Shown: positions 17,410 to 28,731, counted from the stretch's first letter. The stretch: DNA of 64,000 bases from Lactimicrobium massiliense (GCF_900343155.1 NZ_OUNG01000001.1:558001-622000), one strand, 5' to 3'. Numbers and translations are program-made. Notes: generated from the sequence alone by a model not told the origin.

Positions 17410-17433
17410 AGCGTTGGCAGTTATACCAACGCT
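17410..17433 (-). other. Hairpin between secG and rnr
   Basis: A perfect 8-bp stem AGCGTTGG/CCAACGCT with an 8-nt loop is followed on the minus strand by TTCTTAA. The T-run is weak, so it may attenuate or stabilise the secG transcript rather than end it. Confidence 0.5.
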
Positions 17434-17449
17434 GATTGTTACAAGAATC

Positions 17450-17671
17450 TTACAGAACTCTGATCAGTATCACAAGCACAAAGAACAGAATTCCAAGGAC
17501 AAGAGTCAGATTGGAAATAACTTTCTCAGATCCTCTCTCCTTGACATTGGCAAACAGGTTCAAGCCGCCGTTTCCTGTAAAAGCACCGGAAATGCCATCT
17601 GACTTGCCGCCCTGCAGCAGAGTCAGAATAATCAGCAGTGCTGAATCAATCATTAATAACGCGTTAAGCAT
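17450..17671 (-). CDS. secG: Preprotein translocase subunit SecG
   Basis: A 73-residue membrane subunit of the SecYEG channel. Two helices flank the cytoplasmic loop with LLQGGKSDGISGAF and LFANVKERGSEK, both diagnostic. AAAGGAG precedes the ATG. It is the first gene of the secG-rnr-smpB-tagD-HD operon. Confidence 0.95.
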   Translation of the reverse strand: MLNALLMIDSALLIILTLLQGGKSDGISGAFTGNGGLNLFANVKERGSEKVISNLTLVLGILFFVLVILIRVL

Positions 17672-17697
17672 GGATCGCTCCTTTCGCTGCAGTCAAC

Positions 17698-17727
17698 ATT
17701 ATATCATCAGCTTTTCCACGTATGCAA
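17698..17727 (-). promoter_or_regulatory. Promoter of the secG operon
   Basis: On the minus strand: -35 TTGCAT (17727-17722), an 18-bp spacer, -10 TATAAT (17703-17698), 27 bp before the secG ATG. Confidence 0.65.
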
Positions 17728-17763
17728 TGCATTCCTGCTAAGCCTGACCACAAACAGCCCTTT

Positions 17764-18426
17764 TCAGCAGTCTGGCGATGCCTTAACGGCACATCCTTCC
17801 GCATTGCCCTCATCCTGGAACGTCTTTACCTGCGAAAGCAGAGACGAAAGACGCTCATGCAGAGCACTGATCTTTTCATCTGTCCAGTAATCAGCTGGAG
17901 AAATCTCATCAGAATCCAGATCACATGTCTCATCATCAAAACCGATGATCTCGCCATCATGCAGGAAAACCACCAGTGGCATATAGATGACCTTCTTGCC
18001 ATCATTGTCATAGTGCGTGATCTCACTGTCCTTTTCATCCAGCAGATCCGCAATGCTGTCATACCAGGTGCGGTCAGCAGTCTTATCAACATAGATGTTG
18101 TAGTACTTCACATTGACACCGGCTGTCAAAGCATCCTCATTGAGCATCGGCACATAGTACTGGCACCACGGGCACTCTGGAAAGCCAAAGAACAAAACAC
18201 CTGTGCCATGATTGAGCATATCTTCCACATCCTGATGATCACGCAGCAGTGTATAGGCATTGTCAGCAGGCAGACTGGAATACTCTTCCGTCAGTGATGT
18301 ACTTTCTGCAGAAGCAGCACTGGCGGATGGTGATGCGGCAGGTGATGTGGATACAGTTGCAGCAGTACTGCCGCATCCTGCCAGCATCATCGCAAGCATG
18401 GCAGAGAGCATTGTCTTTTTATTCAT
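17764..18426 (-). CDS. Thioredoxin-like lipoprotein
   Basis: A 220-residue lipoprotein: signal peptide with lipobox MLAGC near residue 18, a low-complexity Ser/Ala linker, and a thioredoxin fold with the redox motif FPECPWCQYY (CPWC near residue 85). It resembles the bacteriocin-accessory/PedC-type thioredoxins, probably acting on disulfides outside the membrane. The start overlaps the stop of the LOG gene by 4 bp, so it is the third gene of sseB-LOG-Trx. Confidence 0.85.
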   Translation of the reverse strand: MNKKTMLSAMLAMMLAGCGSTAATVSTSPAASPSASAASAESTSLTEEYSSLPADNAYTLLRDHQDVEDMLNHGTGVLFFGFPECPWCQYYVPMLNEDALTAGVNVKYYNIYVDKTADRTWYDSIADLLDEKDSEITHYDNDGKKVIYMPLVVFLHDGEIIGFDDETCDLDSDEISPADYWTDEKISALHERLSSLLSQVKTFQDEGNAEGCAVKASPDC

Positions 18427-18980
18427 TTTGTTTCCTCCTGTCTCCCCATCGATTCTCCCTTGATCCAGTCATAGCCTTCCTGCACAGTTCTGGCAAACAG
18501 CAGATTGTCCATTGGCTCCATAAAACCATTGGAAACCATATCATCAAACTGCTTCTTTAAAGGCGCATAATAGCCATTTAAGCTGAGCAGTGCAATTCTG
18601 CCCTGCACAAGATGCAGGCGGCTGTCAGAGATGATTTCTGAGATTTCATCCAGTGTGCCGGGACCTCCCGGCAGTGCAATATAGCCATCTGCCAGTTCCT
18701 TCATCTGATTGCGGCGCTCACTCATCGTCTTACAGACGATCAGTTCATTCAGATCATTTCTCTGCTTGTTTACATCAATCATGAAGCGCGGCATGACACC
18801 GATGACGGCAGCACCATGATCCAAAGCACTCTGTGCCAGCTCATTCATCAGTCCTACCGATGCACCGCCATAGACCAGCGTATCCCCATGTTCCCCGATC
18901 AAACGGCCAAGCTGCTTTGCCCCATCCGCAAAGAGGCTCTGGCTGCCATAAGACGAGCCTAGATATACCGCAATCTTCAT
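18423..18980 (-). CDS. LOG family protein (nucleotide 5'-monophosphate phosphoribohydrolase)
   Basis: A 185-residue Rossmann-like enzyme with both LOG signatures: GGASVGLM at residues 38-45 and PGGPGTLDE at 104-112. Characterised relatives cut the N-glycosidic bond of cytokinin ribotides or AMP. It is coupled on both sides by 4-bp overlaps (sseB upstream, Trx lipoprotein downstream). The biological substrate here is unknown. Confidence 0.9.
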   Translation of the reverse strand: MKIAVYLGSSYGSQSLFADGAKQLGRLIGEHGDTLVYGGASVGLMNELAQSALDHGAAVIGVMPRFMIDVNKQRNDLNELIVCKTMSERRNQMKELADGYIALPGGPGTLDEISEIISDSRLHLVQGRIALLSLNGYYAPLKKQFDDMVSNGFMEPMDNLLFARTVQEGYDWIKGESMGRQEETK

Positions 18981-19447
18981 GCCATTCCCTTCAGTCTGTT
19001 CATCAAAGCATGATATGCCTGAATATACAGGCGGGCAGGCATCAGGAACGGCTGCGATTTCACGTTGATCATGAAGCCGCCGATGGATGGATTTTCTTCC
19101 AGAATCTCTGCCATACGGGTAAAGTCAACCGGCAGGAATGCCTGTGTCTTTGCCTTTTCTGGTGACCATGCGGCTAATTGCTTCACGCTTGTAAAAGCAG
19201 GAAAATACGGCTTGCCAGAGCCATCCTTGATAATCGAAAAGGATACTTTGACACCCATGGCAGGTCCTTCTTCCTTCTGGACACCAGGCACCAGCAGCAC
19301 TGCACTGGTTAAAGCCTGCAGTATCAATGCCACATTCTTCTGTGAGCGGTCATGATAATATGCCGCAATGGCATTCTGTACAGGCAGATTCATTGCCTCT
19401 GCCCGGGCAATCTGGGCCCGATCAATCTTTTCCTGTTTCTGATCCAT
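18977..19447 (-). CDS. SseB-domain protein
   Basis: A 156-residue protein matching the SseB N-terminal domain: a run of hydrophobic strands (VALILQALTSAVLLVPG) and the KPYFPAFTSVKQLAAW block. Function in Firmicutes is not established. GGAGG lies 6 nt before the ATG, and a TATAAT -10 is at 19473-19478. It opens the sseB-LOG-Trx operon; the group II intron ends 27 bp upstream of that -10. Confidence 0.75.
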   Translation of the reverse strand: MDQKQEKIDRAQIARAEAMNLPVQNAIAAYYHDRSQKNVALILQALTSAVLLVPGVQKEEGPAMGVKVSFSIIKDGSGKPYFPAFTSVKQLAAWSPEKAKTQAFLPVDFTRMAEILEENPSIGGFMINVKSQPFLMPARLYIQAYHALMNRLKGMA

Positions 19448-19504
19448 ACTTTACCTCCGACATGACTTCTGCATTATAACCCAATCATTTCTTCTTTGCC
19501 TCAA

Positions 19505-21463
19505 ATAGGGTAGAGTGAGCCGCGTTAGCGGCTCGACCCTCCCGTTGCACCGTACGTACGGTTTTCCGTATACGGCGCTACGTTTGTATTTACTTACGAT
19601 TATTGAGGTAGTATTCCAACGGGTTGACCAGTCCTGGTCGACCTGTTTTCCTACTTGGCAGGGCCAGTACTTTCGGGCTGAGAGCGTAATTTACCACATC
19701 CATTCCACTCCTCCGATACCATCCTAGGCGTGAGTTGGCTACCTTGTATGTATCTTCATCGGTGAAATTACAATGGAACATAGCGTTAAGCCTTTGGAGA
19801 TTTGTGTCTATACGCTTCGGTTTCTTCCATTGCTTGATGATGATGACTCTGACTTTGTGCCGCATCCACTGTCCATATTCATCGAGGAAAGCCTTCATAT
19901 CTCCGATGATGAAATAATTGATCCATCCTCTGACGATCTGATTCAGTTTTGTGAATGTGACGGCCAGAGGTCTGGATATTGCTTCCTTGCGTTGCAGGAC
20001 AGCCTTGGTTTTCGCCATCAGCCGTTTCTTTCTGTCATCACTCGGTTTGCAGTGCCATCCGTCTTTTGCCTTCCAGTACGTAAAGCCTAGGAACTCGCTG
20101 TGTGTTGGCCTGACCACCTTTGTCTTGGTTGGACTGACCTTCAGAAACAGCTTTCGTTCCAGCCATGAGGCTACCGACTTCATCACTCTGTCTGCCGCCA
20201 TTTCGCTCTTCACGAAGATGTCGCAGTCATCTGCGTACCGCACAAAATGCAGTCCTCTGCTCTCCAGTTCTTTGTCAAATTTATCGAGATAAATAAGGCT
20301 AAGTATCGGACTGAGGGGTCCGCCTTGCGGAACGCCTAGTTCAGTTGGTGATACGAGTCCGTTCACCATGACGCCAGCCTTCAGAAAGGACCGGATCAGG
20401 TGTAACGTTCTCTTGTCGTTTACCTTTTCTCTCAAAATGGAGATTAATTTGTCATGATTCACCGTATCGAAATACTTTTCGATGTCGAGATCAATCACCC
20501 AGTCGTATCCGCTGTTCAGATTATTCAGGACATCCTTCATCGCATCATGTGCGCTTCTGTTTGGCCTGAATCCATAACTATGGTCACTGAATGTGCTGTC
20601 GTAGATGCCGCTGAGTACCTGGGCTGCTGCCTGCTGTACCACCCGGTCTGCGACTGACGGAATACCTAATGGCCTTTGCTTGCCATTGGGCTTGGGTATA
20701 TAGACCCTGCGGACTGGTTTCGGTCTGTACTGCATGTTCCGGATCTGCTGTTTGATTATTTCTTTATGTTTAGAGAAATACTCATCCAGCTCACTGGTTT
20801 TCATGCCGTCCACGCCGGCCGCGCCACGGTTTCTCTTAACCCTTCTGATCGCTTCTTCCAAGTTTTCGTCACTCAGAATCACTTCAATTAATTCCATACC
20901 GCTGTGCCATTCCTTTCTATCTGTAGATTATTCAGAATCATCCCGGGGCCCTTTGCCGTCAGAGGTTACGATCCTCTGCTGTAGGCTTATCCTCCCTTTC
21001 GGACTATCCGAACATTGCGTATAGTGGGGCACACTATACAAACATTAGGTCCTTCGCTCCACTTCCGTTACAGAAGCTTCATCACTACTATGACCTCAGC
21101 TGACTTCCTGCGATAGACCTTTATCCGACCAGATGATAACGATAGCTGTTTAAAAGCGTCTCGGTTTCCCTGTGTTTAGGTTCATCTGTCCGCAGGATCT
21201 CTCGGGGTAAGACACACATCTGTAATTTCCATAGCTTCCTGATTTACCGGTCGGCTTTACGTTTGTCTTTTGGACTTCAGCTTGCATAGCAGCCTTATCC
21301 GCCTTATGGCCTCAATCAGGTTTCTGTACGTAAGCTCAGAAATATGCTAGCTACTGCTTTCGCTCTGGGTTATTCACCCTCGGCTGGTAGTTCACTTCGC
21401 TTGGCGACAAATACCCGCGGCCTGCCTCTATTGCAGGCTAGATGTGTGCCATGCCCGACACAC
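19505..21463 (-). mobile_element. Group II intron, probably class IIC
   Basis: A 1959-bp intron on the minus strand. The 5' end GTGTGTCGGGC is at 21463. A domain V hairpin is at about 19540-19575 (AGCGCCGTATACGG, then CCGTACGTACGGTGC, with the AGC triad). Domain VI follows, and the 3' end CTACCCTAT is at 19505. It encodes an RT/maturase without an endonuclease domain. It sits 7 nt behind the rho-independent terminator of eno on the same strand, the usual target of group IIC introns. About 565 bp before the RT gene is intron RNA structure with no other gene. The boundaries are read by motif and could shift slightly. Confidence 0.88.
19590..20897 (-). CDS. ltrA: Group II intron reverse transcriptase/maturase
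   Basis: A 435-residue intron-encoded protein. The RT domain shows GAAGVDGM, KPNGKQRPLGIPSV, SYGFRPNRSAHDA, VPQGGPLSP and the catalytic RYADD near residue 221, followed by the maturase X domain (FLGFTYW, IVRGWINYF). No C-terminal HNH endonuclease follows, as expected for class C. It appears intact, so the intron may splice and move. Confidence 0.95.
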   Translation of the reverse strand: MELIEVILSDENLEEAIRRVKRNRGAAGVDGMKTSELDEYFSKHKEIIKQQIRNMQYRPKPVRRVYIPKPNGKQRPLGIPSVADRVVQQAAAQVLSGIYDSTFSDHSYGFRPNRSAHDAMKDVLNNLNSGYDWVIDLDIEKYFDTVNHDKLISILREKVNDKRTLHLIRSFLKAGVMVNGLVSPTELGVPQGGPLSPILSLIYLDKFDKELESRGLHFVRYADDCDIFVKSEMAADRVMKSVASWLERKLFLKVSPTKTKVVRPTHSEFLGFTYWKAKDGWHCKPSDDRKKRLMAKTKAVLQRKEAISRPLAVTFTKLNQIVRGWINYFIIGDMKAFLDEYGQWMRHKVRVIIIKQWKKPKRIDTNLQRLNAMFHCNFTDEDTYKVANSRLGWYRRSGMDVVNYALSPKVLALPSRKTGRPGLVNPLEYYLNNRK

Positions 21464-21469
21464 TACAGC

Positions 21470-21494
21470 AAAAAGGGAAGCACATGAGCTTCCC
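21470..21494 (-). terminator. Terminator of eno
   Basis: On the minus strand a 7-bp stem GGGAAGC/GCTTCCC (6-nt loop) preceded by AAAA is followed by TTTTT. The intron begins 7 nt after it. Confidence 0.85.
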
Positions 21495-21521
21495 TTTTAT
21501 GAATCAGATGATCAATGATGC

Positions 21522-22868
<1,347 letters not shown>

Positions 22869-22927
22869 CTAGATATTTCCTCCTTAATCAGTACCTATTG
22901 TTTCCAGGAAAGAATCCTGTAGAAACC

Positions 22928-23680
22928 TTACTTAGTCGCATCAACGAGCTGCTTGAAGGAATCAACCTTCAAAGAAGCACCGCCGATCAATGCGCCATCG
23001 ATATCAGCGCAGGCCATATACTCACGGATGTTGTTCGGCTTGACGGATCCACCATACTGGATGCGGACAGCCTCACCAGTAGCCTCATCATACAGGCCCT
23101 TGACCGTATCACGGACAAGCTTGCAGCAGGACTCAGCTGTATTGACATCAGCGCTCTTGCCAGTGCCAATCGCCCAGATCGGCTCATACGCAATGACCAT
23201 TCTGCTGACTTCATCAGCACTCAGACCAGCCAGGCTCTCTGTCAGCTCAGTCTTGAGAACTTCAGCAGTCTTGCCGGCATCATACTCAGCCTCGGTCTCA
23301 CCAACGCACAGGATCGGGGTAATATCAGCCTCGAACAGTCTCTTTGCCTTGGCAGCACAGTGTGCACTTGTCTCAGCATAGTATGTACGTCTCTCAGAAT
23401 GACCGATGATGCAGTATGTAATGCCAACTTCCTTCAGCATCGGCACACTGACCTCACCTGTATAGGCACCGCTGTCCTTCTCATTGCAGTTTTCTGCAGC
23501 AACCTTGATGGCACCTGCATTCTTAACAGCAACGTCCAGATCAACAAACGGAGCACCGATACCATACTCGGCAGCTTCATTGCCTGTTACATAACCTTCC
23601 ATGCCCTTGAAGAACTCAAGTGCTTCAGAAGGTGTCTTATTCATCTTCCAGTTACCAAAGATAATAGGTCTTCTTGCCAT
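22928..23680 (-). CDS. tpiA: Triosephosphate isomerase
   Basis: A 250-residue TIM-barrel enzyme interconverting dihydroxyacetone phosphate and glyceraldehyde-3-phosphate. The catalytic Lys is in FGNWKMNK, the His in IIGHSERR and the Glu in IAYEPIWAIGTGK. It begins a few bases after pgk, so the two are cotranscribed. Confidence 0.98.
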   Translation of the reverse strand: MARRPIIFGNWKMNKTPSEALEFFKGMEGYVTGNEAAEYGIGAPFVDLDVAVKNAGAIKVAAENCNEKDSGAYTGEVSVPMLKEVGITYCIIGHSERRTYYAETSAHCAAKAKRLFEADITPILCVGETEAEYDAGKTAEVLKTELTESLAGLSADEVSRMVIAYEPIWAIGTGKSADVNTAESCCKLVRDTVKGLYDEATGEAVRIQYGGSVKPNNIREYMACADIDGALIGGASLKVDSFKQLVDATK

Positions 23681-23684
23681 ATCC

Positions 23685-24872
23685 TTACTTCTCAGGAATC
23701 ACAGCGACTCCCGGGAGCTCCTTTCCTTCCATGAATTCAAGCGAAGCACCGCCGCCAGTGGAAATGTGGGAGAACTTGTCCGCAAATCCAAGGTTCTTGG
23801 CTGCAGAAGCAGAATCGCCGCCGCCGATGATGGTTGTAGCGCCTTCCAGGCCAGCCAGTGTCTCACAGACAGCTTCTGTGCCCTTTGCAAATGCAGGCTT
23901 CTCAAACACACCCATCGGACCATTCCAGAATACGGTCTTGGCACCAGCCAGTTCCTTCTGGAACAGCTTTACTGTCTCAGGGCCGATATCCAGTCCCATG
24001 TAGCCATCCGGGATCTCACCAGCCTTGACAGTCTTGACATCAGTCGGATTGTCGAAGTCATTGGCAACAACCGTATCTACCGGCAGGAACAGCTTGCCCT
24101 TGCCCTTTTCCATGAATTCCTTTGCAAGATCTTCCTTGTCAGCTTCCAGCAGAGAAGTACCAACCTTGCCGCCCTGGGCAGCAGAGAATGTATAGGACAT
24201 ACCGCCGCCGATGATGACCTTGTCAGCAATCTTCAGCAGGTTCTCAATGACACCGATCTTGTCGGAAACCTTGGCACCGCCCAGAATTGCAACAAACGGA
24301 CGGGCCGGATCATTCAGAGCCTTGCCCAGAACATTGAGCTCCTTCTCAACCAGGAAGCCTACAGCACTGCAGTCCTTCGGCAGATTGCTCGGGATGCCAA
24401 CAGTGGAAGCGTGTGCTCTGTGTACAGAACCAAAAGCATCCTCAACGAACAGATCGCCCAGGGAAGCCCAGTACTTGCCAAGCTCCGGATCATTCTTTGT
24501 CTCACCCTTCTCATAACGGGTATTCTGCATCAGAACGATCGTACCCTCAGCCTGCTCCTTGACAGCATTCTCCAGTTCAGGTCCTCTTGTCGCATTGACA
24601 AACTTCACCGGAGCACTCTGCAGCTTAGCCAGGCAGTCAGCGACGATGGACATGTCATTCTTGGCCTTGTCCTCTTCCGTCTTAATCTTGCCCAGATGGC
24701 TCAGCAGCAGAACCTTTGCACCATTCTCAGTCAGATATTGAATCGTAGGCAGAGCTGCACGGACACGATTGTCATCCGTAATGACGCTGCCCTTGTGCGG
24801 AACGTTGAAGTCAACACGTACAATGACATGCTTGCCTCTTACGTCCAGATCTTTCACAGTAACCTTAGACAT
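23685..24872 (-). CDS. pgk: Phosphoglycerate kinase
   Basis: A 395-residue glycolytic kinase making ATP from 1,3-bisphosphoglycerate. Signatures include [10 protein letters not shown] near residue 20, LLSHLGK and the C-terminal [11 protein letters not shown]. The start at 24872 has AAGGAGGAG about 11 nt upstream; the longer frame to 25001 crosses the promoter and is not real. First gene of the pgk-tpiA-eno operon; gap and gpm are not in the window. Confidence 0.98.
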   Translation of the reverse strand: MSKVTVKDLDVRGKHVIVRVDFNVPHKGSVITDDNRVRAALPTIQYLTENGAKVLLLSHLGKIKTEEDKAKNDMSIVADCLAKLQSAPVKFVNATRGPELENAVKEQAEGTIVLMQNTRYEKGETKNDPELGKYWASLGDLFVEDAFGSVHRAHASTVGIPSNLPKDCSAVGFLVEKELNVLGKALNDPARPFVAILGGAKVSDKIGVIENLLKIADKVIIGGGMSYTFSAAQGGKVGTSLLEADKEDLAKEFMEKGKGKLFLPVDTVVANDFDNPTDVKTVKAGEIPDGYMGLDIGPETVKLFQKELAGAKTVFWNGPMGVFEKPAFAKGTEAVCETLAGLEGATTIIGGGDSASAAKNLGFADKFSHISTGGGASLEFMEGKELPGVAVIPEK

Positions 24873-24903
24873 TGTAAAGAAACTCCTCCTTCTTAGCGTT
24901 TTT

Positions 24904-24932
24904 ATTATATCACCTGCCCATGCCGGCGGTAA
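24904..24932 (-). promoter_or_regulatory. Promoter of pgk-tpiA-eno
   Basis: On the minus strand: -35 TTACCG (24932-24927), a 17-bp spacer ending TGA, -10 TATAAT (24909-24904). The -35 is weak and the -10 is perfect. Confidence 0.65.
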
Positions 24933-24968
24933 ATGCCAGCATGTCATCTTGCGAAAACAATCCCATCC

Positions 24969-24991
24969 AAAAAACAGGGGCCCCCCCCTGT
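24969..24991 (-). terminator. Terminator of the glgC-glgD-glgA operon
   Basis: On the minus strand ACAGGGG pairs with CCCCTGT around a GGGG loop and is followed by TTTTTT, 11 bp after the glgA stop. Confidence 0.85.
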
Positions 24992-25001
24992 TCCTGTTCA
25001 A

Positions 25002-26456
25002 TCAATTGTCAGGCCAGTTGCAGATGGTGTAATACAGTTCCTCGTAAATATCTGCGCTCTTGTCCCAGCTGGCATCATAATTCATCGCATGCTCAACCAG
25101 GCCCTTCCAGCCCGCTTCATTGTGATAATACTGATCCACTGCCCAGCGCAGCGTATAGACCATATCATCCGCATTGGCCGCATAGAACGAGAAGCCATTG
25201 CCCTCGCCCGTATACTGGTTGTACGGCTGCACAGTATCCTTCAGACCACCGGTCTCACGCACCAACGGGAGAGTGCCATAATGCAAGGCAATCAGCTGGC
25301 TCAATCCGCACGGTTCATACAAAGACGGCATCAGATACAGATCAGCACTTGCATAAATGCGGTGTGCCAGCTCCTCATTATAGCCGCAGTAGTAAACTGC
25401 CCTGCCTTTGTTGGTATCTTCCATCCAGCGGAAAGCATTCTCAGCATTCTGCTCACCCGTGCCAAGCACGACAAACTGGATATCCAGGCCCATGATCTCC
25501 TGAATCCGGTCTGTGATCAGATAGACACCCTTCTGGTTGGTCAGACGGGAAACAATGCCAACCAGGCATGTGTCCGGCTTGACCTTCAGACCAAGTTCTT
25601 TCTGCAATGCCGCCTTGTTGGCTTTCTTGCCGCTCTTCCATGACTTGATGTCATAGTTCTTTGTCAAAGCTTTATCAGTCTTTGGATTCCAGAGCGTATA
25701 GTCAATGCCATTGACGATACCCCAGAGATCTTCTCTGCGATAGCGCAGGATCGCATCCATGCGCTCACCATATGTCTGGGTCAGAATCTCATTGGCATAA
25801 GTCGGCGAAACGGTTGTGACCTTGTCCGCATAGACGATGCCGGCTTTCATGAAGGAAATGCCGGAATCAAACTTGATCGAGCCATTGTCAAAATAGCTGT
25901 AATCCAGGCCCAGGCAGCTCGGCAACATATCGACGCCGAAGTTGCCCTGGAAAGCCAGGTTATGAATCGTAAAGACATGGCGGATATTCTGATAGCGGTA
26001 ATCATCCGCATAGCATGCATGGCACAGCAGCGGAATCATGCCGCACTGCCAGTCATTGCTGTGAATGATGTTCGGCCACCAGTTGATGAAATAAATCATA
26101 TCCAGAGCAGCACGCTGGAAGAAGGCAAAACGCTCACCATCATCCTGATAGCCATACAGGCCGTCACGCTCAAAGTAGTACTGGTGCTCAATGAAGTAGT
26201 AGATGACACCGTCTACTTCTGCCTTGTAGTAAGTCGCAGGCTGATTGATCCAGCCGGAATGCACCTGAATGGTACCCAGTCTTTCCAGCTCATCATAGTG
26301 CTTCTCAATAATCTTCTTGTACAGAGGCAGGACAACACGCACATCATGACCGCGCTTGGCAAGTGCCTTCGGCAAAGAGCCGATGACATCTGCCAGACCG
26401 CCGGTCTTGACAAACGGTAATCCTTCCGAAGCCGCAAACAATATTGATCTTCCCAT
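25002..26456 (-). CDS. glgA: Glycogen synthase (ADP-glucose type)
   Basis: A 484-residue GT5 glycosyltransferase that extends alpha-1,4-glucan from ADP-glucose. The ADP-glucose site KTGGLADV is at residues 17-24. The C-terminal EPCGLSQLIALHYG and ETGGLKDTV blocks are conserved. Third gene of glgC-glgD-glgA, 16 bp after glgD, with GGGAGG before the ATG. Confidence 0.97.
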   Translation of the reverse strand: MGRSILFAASEGLPFVKTGGLADVIGSLPKALAKRGHDVRVVLPLYKKIIEKHYDELERLGTIQVHSGWINQPATYYKAEVDGVIYYFIEHQYYFERDGLYGYQDDGERFAFFQRAALDMIYFINWWPNIIHSNDWQCGMIPLLCHACYADDYRYQNIRHVFTIHNLAFQGNFGVDMLPSCLGLDYSYFDNGSIKFDSGISFMKAGIVYADKVTTVSPTYANEILTQTYGERMDAILRYRREDLWGIVNGIDYTLWNPKTDKALTKNYDIKSWKSGKKANKAALQKELGLKVKPDTCLVGIVSRLTNQKGVYLITDRIQEIMGLDIQFVVLGTGEQNAENAFRWMEDTNKGRAVYYCGYNEELAHRIYASADLYLMPSLYEPCGLSQLIALHYGTLPLVRETGGLKDTVQPYNQYTGEGNGFSFYAANADDMVYTLRWAVDQYYHNEAGWKGLVEHAMNYDASWDKSADIYEELYYTICNWPDN

Positions 26457-26472
26457 GAATTACGCCTCCCTG

Positions 26473-27585
26473 TCAGATTCTGTCACGCCGCTTGACGTAG
26501 ACCAGATCATCATCTGTTCCTTTGAGTGCCTTGACATGATGAATGATGGCATACTTGTCCACCACAACATGATCAAGCTTGGCGCCTTCGCCAATATATG
26601 CGCCAGGCAGAATAATGGAATCCTTGACAATGGCGCCATGGCAGATGCGGACATTACGGCTGATGATGGAATCCTGTACTGTACCGTCAATGACACAGCC
26701 GTTGGCAACCACACTGCCTTTGACCTCGGCATCATCCGTAAACTTTGTCGGCGCAGAATCTGATGTCTGCGTATAGATCGGCCAGCCCGGCTTGAACAGT
26801 CCGCTGGCAGTGGACGGATCACGCAGCGCCATCATCCATCTGTAGTACTCCGGCAGAGAGTTAATGCATGCCACAAAACCGCGCACGCTGTATCCCTGCA
26901 CACGCAGCTCGCCAAGGGAATCCTTGAGAATATCCTTGAACCAGTACAGAGAAGAAGTCGCTGCTGCTTTCTTGACCAGCTCAATGAACAGCGCCTTGCT
27001 CAGTACATATGCCTCCAGACAGATGGTATTGGCTTTTTTCGCACCGCGGTTTGTATCCACGCCAATGACACGCTTTTCCTTGTCCATGGTCAGCGTGTCA
27101 CAGCCAAGGTAAGCACGCTTGGCATCATTGGTATTGGTATAAAGCACGGTCACATCAGCACCGGAATCCTTGTGGGCCTGCAGTACTTCATTGAAATCCA
27201 GTGAATAGATGAAATAGCTCGGTGCCAGGACCACATATGGATTCGGATCGTCTTCGATATACTCCATGTTGAGCATATAGTTGGCAACATCATGGTTGTA
27301 TACCGGTGAAGAGAATGTCTTTTCACCATAGAGTACACGCAGCTTGCCGCGCTTTGAATTGATATTGTAATGCTGGCCGCTGCCCAGATGCTCAATCAGA
27401 TTGCGGGGCTTCTCCTTGCAGTATACCTGCACATTGTTGATGCCCGAATTGGTCATATCGCTGAGGATGAAATCAATGACACGGTATCTTCCCATAAAGG
27501 CCATTGCCGGCACCGGCCGATAATCACCAAGACCTTCGACATTGACCGAATTGCCTTCAAAGTAAATAATTCCAAGTGCGTTCAT
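26473..27585 (-). CDS. glgD: GlgD, regulatory subunit of ADP-glucose pyrophosphorylase
   Basis: A 370-residue GlgC paralogue with the nucleotidyltransferase fold (GRYRVIDFILSDMTNSGI) but without the catalytic GGxGxRL loop at the N-terminus, as in other Firmicute GlgD proteins. In B. subtilis and relatives GlgD pairs with GlgC and raises its activity. A C-terminal left-handed beta helix is visible as hexapeptide-like repeats. It lies between glgC and glgA with short spacers. Confidence 0.95.
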   Translation of the reverse strand: MNALGIIYFEGNSVNVEGLGDYRPVPAMAFMGRYRVIDFILSDMTNSGINNVQVYCKEKPRNLIEHLGSGQHYNINSKRGKLRVLYGEKTFSSPVYNHDVANYMLNMEYIEDDPNPYVVLAPSYFIYSLDFNEVLQAHKDSGADVTVLYTNTNDAKRAYLGCDTLTMDKEKRVIGVDTNRGAKKANTICLEAYVLSKALFIELVKKAAATSSLYWFKDILKDSLGELRVQGYSVRGFVACINSLPEYYRWMMALRDPSTASGLFKPGWPIYTQTSDSAPTKFTDDAEVKGSVVANGCVIDGTVQDSIISRNVRICHGAIVKDSIILPGAYIGEGAKLDHVVVDKYAIIHHVKALKGTDDDLVYVKRRDRI

Positions 27586-27597
27586 CAGTCTTCCTCC

Positions 27598-28731
27598 TCA
27601 CTCCACATATTTCTTTGCGACAAGGCTGATATGCTCACTGTCCGCACTGCCGACAACGGCACCCGGTGCAATTTCCACATTATCTGCCACAATGCACCGG
27701 GTCACTTTGGCACCTTCACCAATGACAGCACCCGGCTGAATCACAGAATCAACCACTTCTGCACCCTTGCCGATCCGGCAGTTTGTGCTGACCACAGAGT
27801 TGCGCACTGTGCCAAGCACAACTGCACCCTGGGTAATATAGGCATTCTTGATCTCGGCATCTTCACCAATGAACTGCGGCAGAGCATTGACATCCTCTGT
27901 ATAGATCTTCCAGGACGGATCTTCCAGATCCAGCTCACTGTTCTTCTTCAGCAGATCCATGTTGCTTTCCCACAGGGAATCCACGGTGCCGACATCCTTC
28001 CAGTAACCGGAGAAACGATAGGCAGCCAAGCGGCGGCCGTCTTTCAGATATGCCGGAATGATATCCTTGCCAAAGTCATGATTGGAATTGGGATCCTTGT
28101 CATCTGCACTGAGATACTTGCGCAGCAGTTTATAGTTGAAGATGTAGATACCCATGGAAGCCAGGTTGCTCTTGGGATGGGCAGGCTTTTCTTCAAACTC
28201 TTCGACCATGTCGTTTTCATCACAGTTCATGATGCCAAAGCGGGTTGCTTCTTTCAAAGAAACCTGCAGAACGGCAATCGTCGCATCTGCCTGCTTTTCC
28301 TGATGATAGGCAAGCATCTTGGCATAATTCATCTTGTAAATATGATCACCGGAAAGGATCAATACATATTCCGGTGCCACCTGATCCAGAAAATCCAGAT
28401 TGGCAGTGATGGCATCTGCGGTGCCTCTGTAAACTTCAAGGCCCTTGTCATCACGCTCACGCGGGGTCAGCACATAGACACCGCCATCATTGGTATCCAG
28501 GCCCCAGAACTGGTCCTTGGCAACATAGGAGTTGAGTACAACCGACTCATATTGTGTTAATACTCCTACTGTTGAAATTCCCGAATTGGCACAATTGCTC
28601 AGCGGAAAATCAATAATACGGTACTTTCCGCCGAAGTGAACTGCTGGCTTTGCGACTTTTTTGGTGAGATCCAGAAGACGTGAACCTCTTCCCCCGGCCA
28701 GGATCATCGCTGCCATTGTATTAGCTCTCAT
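27598..28731 (-). CDS. glgC: Glucose-1-phosphate adenylyltransferase
   Basis: A 377-residue enzyme making ADP-glucose from ATP and glucose-1-phosphate, the committed step of glycogen synthesis. It keeps the catalytic loop LAGGRGSRL and [21 protein letters not shown] lies 7 nt before the ATG at 28731. First gene of the operon; a cre-like site overlaps its predicted transcription start. Confidence 0.97.
   Translation of the reverse strand: MRANTMAAMILAGGRGSRLLDLTKKVAKPAVHFGGKYRIIDFPLSNCANSGISTVGVLTQYESVVLNSYVAKDQFWGLDTNDGGVYVLTPRERDDKGLEVYRGTADAITANLDFLDQVAPEYVLILSGDHIYKMNYAKMLAYHQEKQADATIAVLQVSLKEATRFGIMNCDENDMVEEFEEKPAHPKSNLASMGIYIFNYKLLRKYLSADDKDPNSNHDFGKDIIPAYLKDGRRLAAYRFSGYWKDVGTVDSLWESNMDLLKKNSELDLEDPSWKIYTEDVNALPQFIGEDAEIKNAYITQGAVVLGTVRNSVVSTNCRIGKGAEVVDSVIQPGAVIGEGAKVTRCIVADNVEIAPGAVVGSADSEHISLVAKKYVE

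Noticed and set aside
24969-24991. G/C homopolymer near 24980 as a possible assembly fault
   Set aside because: It forms a symmetrical terminator stem followed by a T-run right behind glgA, so it is functional sequence.
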